From the NCBI GenBank assembly GCA_003506635.1, contig DNZB01000220.1, forward strand, positions 2,704 to 9,412: 6,709 nucleotides of DNA. The letters run 5' to 3'. The translations under genes were made by a program, and so were the position numbers. Source of the DNA: Parvularcula sp. Lineage in GTDB: Bacteria > Pseudomonadota > Alphaproteobacteria > Caulobacterales > Parvularculaceae. The notes beneath the pieces are model-generated. The model worked only from the letters and a program-made list of their open reading frames with translations. It was not told the origin of the DNA and searched no databases. Numbering within the stretch: the stretch's first letter is position 1; every line of letters begins with the position of its first letter. Of the stretch, positions 1 through 5,672 are shown piece after piece.

Positions 1-69
1 CGGCAGCGCGAACGCCGCGCCCATCAACACCGCCATGGCCGACGCCATCGCCGCGATCGATCGAATCAT
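1..69 (-). CDS. Partial secreted protein, signal-peptide N-terminus only
   Basis: On the minus strand an ATG at 69-67 opens a frame that stays open for 23 codons to the window edge. It begins MIRSIAAMASAM and ends GAAFALP. This is a typical Sec signal peptide: one Arg near the start, then a long Ala/Met/Val hydrophobic stretch and a small-residue AFA site where signal peptidase could cut. A purine-rich AGAGGGG lies about 8-10 bases upstream of the ATG and can act as the ribosome binding site. The gene is divergent from the VIT1-family gene, with about 66 bases between the two starts, so they may share a control region. The mature protein lies outside the window and its function cannot be told. 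Confidence 0.6.
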   Translation of the reverse strand, partial: MIRSIAAMASAMAVLMGAAFALP

Positions 70-135
70 CAGAACCAGCCCCTCTTGCGCCGCGCTATGG
101 TACGCTTTTCGGGACGAATCGAAAGGGCGAAGCGC

Positions 136-1152
136 ATGCCTCCTGAGCGCAAGAAGGACATCGAACGCTGGCGCGACGAAATGAATGCGAGCTGGCTGAC
201 CGCCGCCGTCGCAAAGGCGGAAAAGGACGGGAAGATCGCGGCGCTGTTCGCCGCCCTCGCTGAAGAAAGCGCGCGGCAGGCCGCGCTGATCGCGCCTGAT
301 CCGCTGCCGAGGTTCAGTCCGACCTTGCGCGCAAGGGCGCTCGCGAGCCTTGCGCGCATCTTCAGCCCCCGCCGCATGCGCCCGGCGCTCGTCGCCGCCA
401 AGGTGCGCGGCGTCTCCGCTTATGACCGCCTGCCGCCCGGCCATGCGATGCCGACCGACCCCGCGGAAATCGGCCTGCGCCACCGGCGCGGCGGCGGCCT
501 TCGCGCCGCCGTCTTCGGCGCCAATGACGGCATCATTTCGAACACCAGCCTCGTGATGGGCATGACCGGCGCCGCGGTCAGCAACGACGTCGTTTTCATC
601 ACCGGCGTTGCGGGGCTTCTCGCCGGCGCGTTCTCCATGGCGGCGGGAGAGTTCATCTCCGTTCGCACGCAGCGCGAAATGCTCGAACATCAGCTAGCGC
701 AGGAAAAAGAAGAGCTCGAATCCTATCCGGATGAGGAAGCGGAAGAGCTTGCGCTGATCTATGCGGCGCGCGGGATGCCGATCGAAGAGGCGCGCGCCTT
801 CGCGAAGAAGATTGTCGCCGACCCCGACACAGCGATCAATGTTCTTGCGCGCGAGGAGCTGGGGCTCGATCCCGACAATCTTGGGTCGGCGACACAGGCC
901 GCGATCTGGTCATTCCTGTCCTTTTCGGTCGGCGCGATCTTGCCGGTGCTCCCCTTTGTCATCGGGCTTCCGGCGCCGTCGATGGCGGCGGCGGCGCTCG
1001 CCGCGCTCGCGCTCTCAGCCGTCGGCGCGGCGACGAGCCTCTTTTCGGGGCGCAACGCCCTCTTCGGCGCGGTTCGTATGCTGATGATCGGCGCCGCAGC
1101 AGGGGCCGCGACCTATCTTATCGGGATGCTCTTCGGCGTCGCCGCCGTCTGA
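136..1152 (+). CDS. VIT1/CCC1-family iron/manganese transporter with degenerate ferritin-like N-terminus
   Basis: Predicted 338-residue inner-membrane protein of the VIT1/CCC1 (DUF125) family, whose members move Fe2+/Mn2+ out of the cytoplasm. The family signature FGANDGIISNTSLVMG is at about residues 127-142 and AGAFSMAAGEFISVRTQ at about 163-179. A Glu-rich cytoplasmic metal-binding stretch follows at about 181-204 (QREMLEHQ through DEEAEEL). Hydrophobic segments lie near 130-149, 153-172, 258-280, 284-307 and 312-337. Residues 10-55 resemble the rubrerythrin/ferritin-like domain found on many bacterial members (DEM, AEKDG, LAEES), but the usual EExH metal motif reads SARQ, so the diiron site looks lost. 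I chose the ATG at 136 because GAAAGGG lies about 8 bases upstream; the in-frame TTG at 85 and ATG at 97 have no such site. A role in metal efflux or detoxification is likely; the exact metal is unknown. Confidence 0.88.
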   Translation: MPPERKKDIERWRDEMNASWLTAAVAKAEKDGKIAALFAALAEESARQAALIAPDPLPRFSPTLRARALASLARIFSPRRMRPALVAAKVRGVSAYDRLPPGHAMPTDPAEIGLRHRRGGGLRAAVFGANDGIISNTSLVMGMTGAAVSNDVVFITGVAGLLAGAFSMAAGEFISVRTQREMLEHQLAQEKEELESYPDEEAEELALIYAARGMPIEEARAFAKKIVADPDTAINVLAREELGLDPDNLGSATQAAIWSFLSFSVGAILPVLPFVIGLPAPSMAAAALAALALSAVGAATSLFSGRNALFGAVRMLMIGAAAGAATYLIGMLFGVAAV

Positions 1153-1188
1153 GCCCGCAGAAAACTTCGTATTAACCATAATGATTTC

Positions 1189-1216
1189 TTGCGGACGGCG
1201 GAGAAATTGCTAAGAT
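1189..1216 (+). promoter_or_regulatory. Putative sigma70-type promoter of the PEP-CTERM gene
   Basis: TTGCGG (1189-1194) and TAAGAT (1211-1216) are 16 bases apart and resemble -35 and -10 boxes (3/6 and 4/6 matches to the consensus). They lie in an AT-richer patch of the gap between the transporter and the PEP-CTERM gene. A transcript from here would begin near 1223, which leaves a short leader to the TTG at 1249 and makes the more upstream TTG at 1228 an unlikely start. This is pattern matching only. Confidence 0.4.
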
Positions 1217-1248
1217 CGCGCCCGTAGTTGCGTTCCGGGGATTTGAAG

Positions 1249-1920
1249 TTGCGTACCATTCTCGCCGCGGCGGCGGCAGCCGCCGCCTCGCTCGGCGCCG
1301 CTTCGGCGGCGACCATTTCAACTGCCGATCTCGCCCTCTGCAACGGCCTGTCGGCGTGCGTCGCGCCCGGCGCGACGGTGACGGGTTCCCCCGGATCCTT
1401 GCAGATGAAGACGGTCGCCGGCCAGCAGGGCCTCGGCGTCGCCGGCAAGACGAACGGAGAAATCGACTTCGGCGAATGGCTGACAGTCACATTCGACAGC
1501 AAGGTTTTTATCGACGCGTTCAAGCTTGTCTTCTTGTTCAATGGGCCTGAGTTCGGCGACAAGAACGAGGAAGGCCTCATCCGCCTGACGCTCGGCGACG
1601 GATCGATCGTCGACTTCAATGTAAGGGCGATCGGCGAAGACAAAGCGACCGTTTTCACCGGCCTCGGCTCCGTCGCGAATTGCGGCGCGACGGCGGCGTC
1701 TGGCGCCGGCTGTTTCCTCTTCTCGGGCCGCCCGCTCGGCGACCTTGTCGTCGCGTCAATCGCGTTCTCCGCGAAGAACCTGCCGATCGCAGAAGGAAAC
1801 AATTCCGACTTCGCGCTGGCCGGGATCGACTATTCGGAAGTGCCGCTTCCCGGCGCCGCCTTGCTGCTGTTGACGGGCGTCGGCGCCGTCGGTCTCGGCC
1901 GCAGGCGTCGCGCTGCCTAA
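1249..1920 (+). CDS. Secreted PEP-CTERM (VPLPA-type) sorting-domain protein
   Basis: Predicted 223-residue exported protein. An Ala-rich signal peptide (MRTILAAAAAAAASLGAASA, residues 1-20) is followed by a beta-strand-rich body of unknown fold with four cysteines: C31 and C37, and a second pair in VANCG and GAGCF. It ends in a tripartite sorting tail at residues 198-223: VPLPGA, a hydrophobic helix (ALLLLTGVGAVGLG) and a basic RRRR end. This is the VPLPA variant of PEP-CTERM, processed in other bacteria by an exosortase and usually linked to exopolysaccharide or surface proteins. No exosortase is in the window. No ATG is available. TTG codons at 1228, 1243 and 1249 are in frame, and only 1249 has a well-spaced Shine-Dalgarno (GGGGA at 1237-1241). 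The TTG at 1243 would give a more basic n-region (MKLRT). It looks like a single-gene transcription unit, with its own promoter and terminator. The function of the body is not recognised. Confidence 0.85.
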   Translation: MRTILAAAAAAAASLGAASAATISTADLALCNGLSACVAPGATVTGSPGSLQMKTVAGQQGLGVAGKTNGEIDFGEWLTVTFDSKVFIDAFKLVFLFNGPEFGDKNEEGLIRLTLGDGSIVDFNVRAIGEDKATVFTGLGSVANCGATAASGAGCFLFSGRPLGDLVVASIAFSAKNLPIAEGNNSDFALAGIDYSEVPLPGAALLLLTGVGAVGLGRRRRAA

Positions 1921-1942
1921 ACCTTCGCAGTCGCAGATCGGG

Positions 1943-1974
1943 AATCCGCGCCGCACGCCGGCGCGGATTTTTTC
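1943..1974 (+). terminator. Intrinsic terminator after the PEP-CTERM gene
   Basis: A perfect 11-bp stem (AATCCGCGCCG at 1943-1953, CGGCGCGGATT at 1959-1969) with a 5-base loop (CACGC) runs into six T residues (1968-1973). It starts 22 bases after the TAA of the PEP-CTERM gene and points in the same direction. Confidence 0.9.
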
Positions 1975-1987
1975 TTGCCTTGCGCGC

Positions 1988-2089
1988 GCTAGACCGCGTT
2001 TCCCGATTTGCGGGTCGGGAAGCGCGGTCTAGCTCTTTGTTTTGCCGCGCGTTTTGTTCGAAAGCCGCTTTGCACTTTTCGGAACGCGC
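1988..2089. repeat. Alphaproteobacterial-type dispersed palindromic intergenic repeat
   Basis: The element has two parts. The first is a 19-bp inverted repeat (GCTAGACCGCGTTTCCCGA at 1988-2006 against TCGGGAAGCGCGGTCTAGC at 2015-2033) around an 8-base loop, with a single G-T wobble. The second is an imperfect palindrome at 2047-2089, whose arms GCGCGTTTTGTTCGAAAG and CTTTTCGGAACGCGC flank CCGCTTTGCA. Between them is the link TCTTTGTTTTGCC. From memory, this composition (CTAGA-palindrome, CTTTGTTTTG, CGCTTTGCACTTTTCGG) matches a family of short repeats scattered between genes in many alphaproteobacterial genomes. Only one copy is in the window, so the repeat call rests on that recognition. It fills most of the gap between the PEP-CTERM terminator and the blaI promoter. 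Confidence 0.65.
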
Positions 2090-2119
2090 TCATCTAGTTA
2101 GAGCGCCCGCCTGCGCCCG

Positions 2120-2161
2120 TTGACTACACTTGTAGACATGTTATCGTCTACAGGTGTGGAC
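2120..2161 (+). promoter_or_regulatory. blaI promoter with two BlaI-type operator dyads
   Basis: A TTGACT -35 box (2120-2125) and a TATCGT -10 box (2142-2147) are 16 bases apart. Two 16-bp dyads of the form GTCTACA-NN-TGTAGAC cover the promoter. Dyad 1 (GACTACACTTGTAGAC, 2122-2137) lies from the -35 box into the spacer. Dyad 2 (GTCTACAGGTGTGGAC, 2146-2161) covers the end of the -10 box and the transcription start. Their centres are 24 bp apart. TACA/TGTA half-sites are the known hallmark of BlaI/MecI operators, and the next gene encodes such a repressor, so autorepression is the natural reading. Confidence 0.8.
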
Positions 2162-2172
2162 GGAAGGCTTGC

Positions 2173-2550
2173 ATGGCGGACAAGATCACCGACGCTGAAT
2201 TCGAGGTGCTTGACGCGCTGTGGCGCGGCGCGCCGGCGCCGGCTTCGGATATTTTCGCGCGTGTCAGGAAAAAGACCGGATGGAGCGCGCAAACGGTGAA
2301 GACGCTGCTCGCGCGCCTTGTCGACAAGGGCGCGGTCGCGCACACACCGGACGGCCGGCGCTATCTTTACAGACCGCTGCTCTCAAAGGACGATTTCACG
2401 CGCGCAGCCGCGTCGGCGATCGTCGATCGCCTGTTTGGCGGGCGCGCCGCACCGCTTGTCGCCAATCTGGTCGATAGCGGAAAGCTGACGCGCCGCGACA
2501 TCGGTGAACTCGATGCTCTGCTGACGGAGCTCAAGCATGACCGCAATTGA
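2173..2550 (+). CDS. blaI: BlaI/MecI/CopY-family transcriptional repressor
   Basis: 125-residue DNA-binding repressor, the usual family length. Residues about 5-80 form the winged-helix domain: ITDAEFEVLDALW opens helix 1, GWSAQTVKTLLARLVDKGAV is the recognition region, and RRYLYRPLL is the wing and following strand. Residues about 81-125 form the C-terminal dimerisation helices that the partner peptidase cuts in the classical BlaI/MecI systems. The ATG at 2173 has GGAAGG at 2162-2167 with a 5-base spacer. The stop codon overlaps the start of the M56 peptidase gene by 14 bases, so the two are translationally coupled. The two dyads just upstream indicate autoregulation. No beta-lactamase or mecA-like gene is in the window, so the regulated targets beyond its own operon are unknown. 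Confidence 0.93.
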   Translation: MADKITDAEFEVLDALWRGAPAPASDIFARVRKKTGWSAQTVKTLLARLVDKGAVAHTPDGRRYLYRPLLSKDDFTRAAASAIVDRLFGGRAAPLVANLVDSGKLTRRDIGELDALLTELKHDRN

Positions 2551-4135
2551 GATTCTCGCCTGGCTGATGGACACGAGCCTTGCGGTCAGCGCTCTTGTTG
2601 CGCTCATTCTTGTCGTGCGGCGCAAGGTGGCGGCGCATTTCGGCGCCGAGGCCGCCTATCTGCTGTGGCTGGCGCCTCTCGTTCGTCTCTTCTTGCCGGA
2701 CTTGCCGTTGCTGCCTTCGGCGCCGCTGCCGGCGCGCAGCGCTGCGGACGGCCCCTTTGTTCTTGCCGGCGATATCGCCGCCGCGCCGGCGTCGGACTAC
2801 TCCGCCGCCGTCGTTTTTGCCTTCGCCGCCGGCGCCGTTCTTTTCATCCTGTTCCAGCTTTATGCGCAGCGGCGTTTCGTGGCGTCGATGCTGAAGGATT
2901 CCACGCCGCCGTCAGCGGCGCTTCAAGACGAGGCGGCGGCCTGCGCCGGGCGGATCGGGCTTCGCCGATTGCCGGCAGTGCGCGTGGCGGCGACCCGCAC
3001 CGGCCCGCTCGTCGCCGGGGTCTTGCGCCCGGTCATCATCCTGCCTGCGGGATTCACGGAGGATTTTGCACGCGCCGAGCGCGATCTCGTCCTCGCCCAT
3101 GAACTGACGCATGTCCGCCGCGGCGATCTTCTTTTCGCTTTCGCGGCGCTGCTCTTTCGTGCGCTGCAATGGCCCAATCCGTTGGCGCATGTCGCCTATA
3201 ACGCGTTCCGCATCGATCAGGAAGCTGCCTGCGATGCGCAGGTGATCGCGGCGAAGGGCGCCGCGCCAGATATTTCCTACGCCTATGGCGCCGCGCTGTT
3301 GAAATCAGCAGCGCACGCCCCGGCCGCGCCGGCCGCAAGCCTCGCCATGTCAAGCCACCTGAAGGAGAGATTGATGCGATTGAAACACAGCGCCCGTTCG
3401 AACTTTGCAACCGGGCGCGCCGCGGCCGCCGCCATCGTCATCGCCGCGCTTGCGTTCAGCGCCAGCTATTCCGCAGCCGCTGCGAAGGACCCGGAAGGCG
3501 CCGCGCCGACAGCGGAAAAAACCGTCCGCCAGATCGAAGTCTTCACCCTGAACGCGGACGAAGCGCTCGCCCCAGAGGGGGCGTCTGAGGCTCACCGGAT
3601 CGAAATAGAAGAAAAAGACGGCCTCCCAGTGGTCCGGGGCTATGACGCCGAGGGCAAACTGCTGTTCGAGCGGCCGGCGAAAAGCGCGCCGGCGGACCGC
3701 AAGGTCATGATCATCAGGAAGAAAGGCGATGAAAAAGGCGCCCGCGCCGCGCCCGAAGTTTTCGCCTGGGAAAGCGATGACGACGACGGCGAGGACGGCA
3801 AGATGTCCCGTCGCAAGGTCATCGTCATGGAGCCGGGCGAGAAAGGAGCGGCGAGCTTTACAGGCGACTGCAAGAGCGAGGGACGAGACGCCCTCTTCTT
3901 TTCTGAATCGGATGAGGACGGCGACAAGCCCGGCGAAAAGCGCGTGATGACGCAGGTCATCTGCCTTGACGGCGAAGCGGGCGCCGACCCCGCAAAACGC
4001 GCCGACGCGCTGCGCGTGGCGATAGCCCGGCTGGAAGACTCCGCAAAGCGCGAAGCCGAGCAGCGTGAAAAAATGATAGCCAAGCTGAAGGAAGCGCTCG
4101 CGCAGGCCGAGCGTGAGGCGAAGAAGAAAAAATAA
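2537..4135 (+). CDS. blaR1: BlaR1-like M56 membrane zinc metallopeptidase with non-PBP sensor domain
   Basis: 532-residue integral-membrane metallopeptidase of family M56, the expected partner that inactivates BlaI by proteolysis after sensing a signal. Hydrophobic segments lie at about 6-27, 38-58 and 89-110. The peptidase domain follows, with the zinc motif HELTH at residues 188-192 and the third ligand Glu at 229 (IDQEAACDA) after the conserved WPNPL. A fourth membrane segment is at about 294-314. The last 215 or so residues, presumably periplasmic, are not a penicillin-binding domain: no SxxK/KTG module is seen. They consist of beta-strand-like segments, an acidic stretch (ESDDDDGED), two cysteines (GDCKSEG, VICLDG) and a C-terminal Lys/Glu-rich coiled coil at about 485-532. 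Classical BlaR1 ends in a beta-lactam sensor, so the signal here probably differs; the gene symbol marks homology only. The ATG at 2537 lies inside the end of blaI. Confidence 0.87.
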   Translation: MTAIEILAWLMDTSLAVSALVALILVVRRKVAAHFGAEAAYLLWLAPLVRLFLPDLPLLPSAPLPARSAADGPFVLAGDIAAAPASDYSAAVVFAFAAGAVLFILFQLYAQRRFVASMLKDSTPPSAALQDEAAACAGRIGLRRLPAVRVAATRTGPLVAGVLRPVIILPAGFTEDFARAERDLVLAHELTHVRRGDLLFAFAALLFRALQWPNPLAHVAYNAFRIDQEAACDAQVIAAKGAAPDISYAYGAALLKSAAHAPAAPAASLAMSSHLKERLMRLKHSARSNFATGRAAAAAIVIAALAFSASYSAAAAKDPEGAAPTAEKTVRQIEVFTLNADEALAPEGASEAHRIEIEEKDGLPVVRGYDAEGKLLFERPAKSAPADRKVMIIRKKGDEKGARAAPEVFAWESDDDDGEDGKMSRRKVIVMEPGEKGAASFTGDCKSEGRDALFFSESDEDGDKPGEKRVMTQVICLDGEAGADPAKRADALRVAIARLEDSAKREAEQREKMIAKLKEALAQAEREAKKKK

Positions 4136-4151
4136 CGCGCGCTCCCCCCAA

Positions 4152-4177
4152 CGCTCGCGCCGCATAAGGCGCGGGCG
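4152..4177. other. GC-rich hairpin between the M56 peptidase gene and the SDR remnant
   Basis: CGCTCGCGCC (4152-4161) pairs with GGCGCGGGCG (4168-4177), with one G-T wobble and a 6-base loop (GCATAA). It starts 16 bases after the stop of the M56 peptidase gene and ends one base before the stop codon of the minus-strand SDR remnant. No T-run follows on either strand, so it is not a classical intrinsic terminator. It may attenuate or end transcription of the blaI operon, or be left over from the lost SDR gene's 3' region. Confidence 0.4.
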
Positions 4178-4178
4178 G

Positions 4179-4223
4179 TCAGGCGATCATCGCGTCGGTC
4201 TCGCGCCAGAGGCGCGCAGCGCT
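4179..4223 (-). pseudogene. Remnant: 3' end of an SDR oxidoreductase gene
   Basis: Read on the minus strand, these 45 bases encode SAARLWRETDAMIA followed by TGA. This matches the C-terminus of the intact SDR at 5701-6666 (SAARLWRETEAMIA, stop) with one D/E change. At DNA level 40 of 45 bases agree with 5701-5745. All five differences fall on third codon positions, four of them silent, which suggests the piece diverged while still coding. The match ends abruptly at 4223: the next codon upstream is AGG here but GCG in the intact gene. The rest of the gene is missing. It lies in the same orientation as the intact SDR, so the two tails form a diverged direct repeat around the SBP56-like gene. 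Confidence 0.75.
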
Positions 4224-4281
4224 CCTGCTCCTCACCGGGCTCGGCGCCGCAGGCTTCGCCCGCAAGCGCCGCAAGGCCTGA
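4216..4281 (+). pseudogene. Remnant: 3' end of a PEP-CTERM protein gene
   Basis: The plus-strand frame from 4216 encodes AALLLLTGLGAAGFARKRR, then KA and TGA at 4279-4281. This is a hydrophobic sorting helix with a basic end, the pattern of a PEP-CTERM tail. Aligned without gaps to the tail of the intact PEP-CTERM protein (AALLLLTGVGAVGLGRRRR, then AA), 15 of 21 residues agree. The VPLP motif that should come just before is missing; upstream of 4216 the sequence is instead the antisense of the SDR remnant. No start codon or ribosome binding site serves this frame. It therefore looks like the end of a second PEP-CTERM gene, cut off where it meets the SDR remnant. Confidence 0.65.
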
Positions 4282-4319
4282 CGTCCGGCGTCTGAAAATC
4301 TGGTCAGTTCAGCGCCGCC

Positions 4320-5549
4320 CTAGCGCGAGAATACTGCGCCATGCGGATTGGCCGCGCCGGTGAAGCCGTGCGGCCATGCGCGCTTGCCGAAGCTGAAGCC
4401 GACCTCGCCGTCGATATCGCGAAAGGCTTCGTCAATAGTCAGCACGCCGGTCGCCTCGTCGAGTTTGAGCAGGTAGGTGCGGTCGCCCTCACGGCCCGAG
4501 GTGACGACCAGCCGCTTCGCTTTCGAATCCCAGCCGGTCCAATGCGCGTCGTACTTGTCATCGATGACCAGCCGCGAGACTTCGCGCACTTTCCTGCCGT
4601 CGCTGATATCGATCACGACAAAGCCGTGTATCGCAGGCACCGACTGGATGAAGTACTTTCCGACGATCGTCGGCACGCCGCACCAGTTGCCGGTGAACTG
4701 GTGCGCCAGCCGGGCTTTGGGCTTCGGGGTGTCTATCCCGGTCACCCGTTGCACGCCGCAGGAGAGAGTCTGGATATAGACTGACCCGTCCGCCGCCACG
4801 CGCGGCTCCTCCGGCGAGATATGACCGCCAAGGCGAGGACCCGGATCAAGACGATGGGTGCCGAGCAATTTGAGGTCCGATAGGCGGAACACCTGATAGG
4901 TGTTGCTGGTCAGGAGGTGTTCATCACCCATCGGCGAGTTGGTGACCAGCACCCGGTCGATCTCCGGCAGCACGGCGAGGCTGTATGGCAGCAAGCCCTC
5001 ATCGCCGAAAGCGGGATCAGCGTTGCTGGCCGCGCGCACGGCTCTACCGCCCTCGTCGATTTCGACGATCCCGCCGCTTGCGCTGGTCATCGCCATTTCG
5101 CCATGCCCCGCATGTCCGCCGTTATCGGCGAACTGGAAACTCGATAAGACGTTGCCGTTGGGCAGGCGCAGGAAGCTGTGCGGCATGGCGAACCCAGCCA
5201 GAGCGCCGAAGGCTGCGACCTGTTTCGGCTTCCTCGGATCAGTAAGGTCGATGACGACCGTCCGGCCCGCGTCATGATCGTTAGCGAAAAGCCTGCCGCT
5301 CGCGGGCATGACGTATTCAGTATGGTGCGGTTTGTTGCTGACTTGATCCGTCGCGACGCTGGTGAGGAGCCGGCCGTAAGTCGGCGAGTCCGGGTCGGCG
5401 TCAATCACCGCGATGAAGTCCTTGTCCGCCTTGGCCCGGTCGCCCGCCCAGACGAACAGGTGGTGACCGTCTGCCACGGGCTTCTCGGCCGAGGCGGCGT
5501 GCGTCAGCGCGAGACTGAACGCCCCGACGAGCGCGGAAAAATACTTCAT
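4320..5549 (-). CDS. Periplasmic SBP56-like (selenium-binding/methanethiol oxidase-related) beta-propeller protein
   Basis: Predicted 409-residue exported protein. The signal peptide MKYFSALVGAFSLALTHAASA (residues 1-21) has an Ala-Ser-Ala cleavage site. The mature part resembles the SBP56 selenium-binding protein/methanethiol oxidase superfamily: DFIAVIDADPDSPTYGRLL at about 44-62, HHTEY at 75-79, MPHSF at 122-126, an EEPR segment, DAHWTGW, and the ending WPHGF...PHGAVFSR (His394, His403). The repeated His residues are good candidates for a metal site. The CSSC-type motif of animal SBP56 is absent; single cysteines occur in TLSCGV and NWCGV. I chose the ATG at 5549 because it opens a clean signal peptide and has GGAAAGAGAAG just upstream; an in-frame TTG at 5606 would lie inside the likely promoter. 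The gene is followed by the scar region and preceded by the SDR, 151 bases away, with its own promoter. Enzyme activity is not proven; it could be a non-catalytic binding protein. Confidence 0.78.
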   Translation of the reverse strand: MKYFSALVGAFSLALTHAASAEKPVADGHHLFVWAGDRAKADKDFIAVIDADPDSPTYGRLLTSVATDQVSNKPHHTEYVMPASGRLFANDHDAGRTVVIDLTDPRKPKQVAAFGALAGFAMPHSFLRLPNGNVLSSFQFADNGGHAGHGEMAMTSASGGIVEIDEGGRAVRAASNADPAFGDEGLLPYSLAVLPEIDRVLVTNSPMGDEHLLTSNTYQVFRLSDLKLLGTHRLDPGPRLGGHISPEEPRVAADGSVYIQTLSCGVQRVTGIDTPKPKARLAHQFTGNWCGVPTIVGKYFIQSVPAIHGFVVIDISDGRKVREVSRLVIDDKYDAHWTGWDSKAKRLVVTSGREGDRTYLLKLDEATGVLTIDEAFRDIDGEVGFSFGKRAWPHGFTGAANPHGAVFSR

Positions 5550-5577
5550 CAGCTTCTCTTTCCCATGGTGCGCTGAA

Positions 5578-5606
5578 AAAATACCCGCCCCGGTCAAGCC
5601 GGTCAA
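5578..5606 (-). promoter_or_regulatory. Putative promoter of the SBP56-like gene with TTGACCGG direct repeat
   Basis: On the minus strand TTGACC (5606-5601) and TATTTT (5583-5578) are exactly 17 bases apart, a good sigma70-like pair. A transcript would begin near 5571 and leave a leader of about 22 bases before the ATG at 5549. The -35 element is part of a tandem repeat, TTGACCGG-C-TTGACCGG, with a 9-bp period; this may be a regulator site or chance. Confidence 0.55.
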
Positions 5607-5672
5607 ACCGCGAGGCCTTTTGCATGATCGCTTGCGCGCCGTGCTGCGCCATGGCGGCCAATGATGCGTCGA

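Noticed and set aside
85..135. Longer start (TTG at 85 or ATG at 97) for the VIT1-family gene
   Set aside because: Neither has a Shine-Dalgarno, and the extra residues (FSGRIERAKR) do not belong to the ferritin-like domain; the ATG at 136 has GAAAGGG well spaced.
1113..1802. 229-codon open frame on the minus strand
   Set aside because: It is antisense to the PEP-CTERM gene, which has a signal peptide, a sorting tail and a terminator on the plus strand; no family resemblance is seen in the antisense product.
2491..2550. Separate promoter for the M56 peptidase gene
   Set aside because: The coding regions overlap by 14 bases and no convincing -35/-10 pair is seen in the end of blaI; co-transcription is simpler.
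3350..4165. 271-codon open frame on the minus strand
   Set aside because: It lies wholly antisense to the M56 peptidase gene, which has clear motifs and a coupled start. Its Phe/Arg-rich composition is typical of an antisense shadow in GC-rich DNA.
4136..4319. A further small plus-strand gene in the gap after the M56 peptidase (frame near 4113-4295)
   Set aside because: That frame is Arg/Ala-rich without a recognisable motif and begins inside the peptidase gene; the gap is better explained by the two gene tails in other frames.
5550..5606. TTG start at 5606 for the SBP56-like protein
   Set aside because: It would place 19 residues before the signal peptide and overlap the likely -35 box; the ATG at 5549 opens a normal signal peptide.
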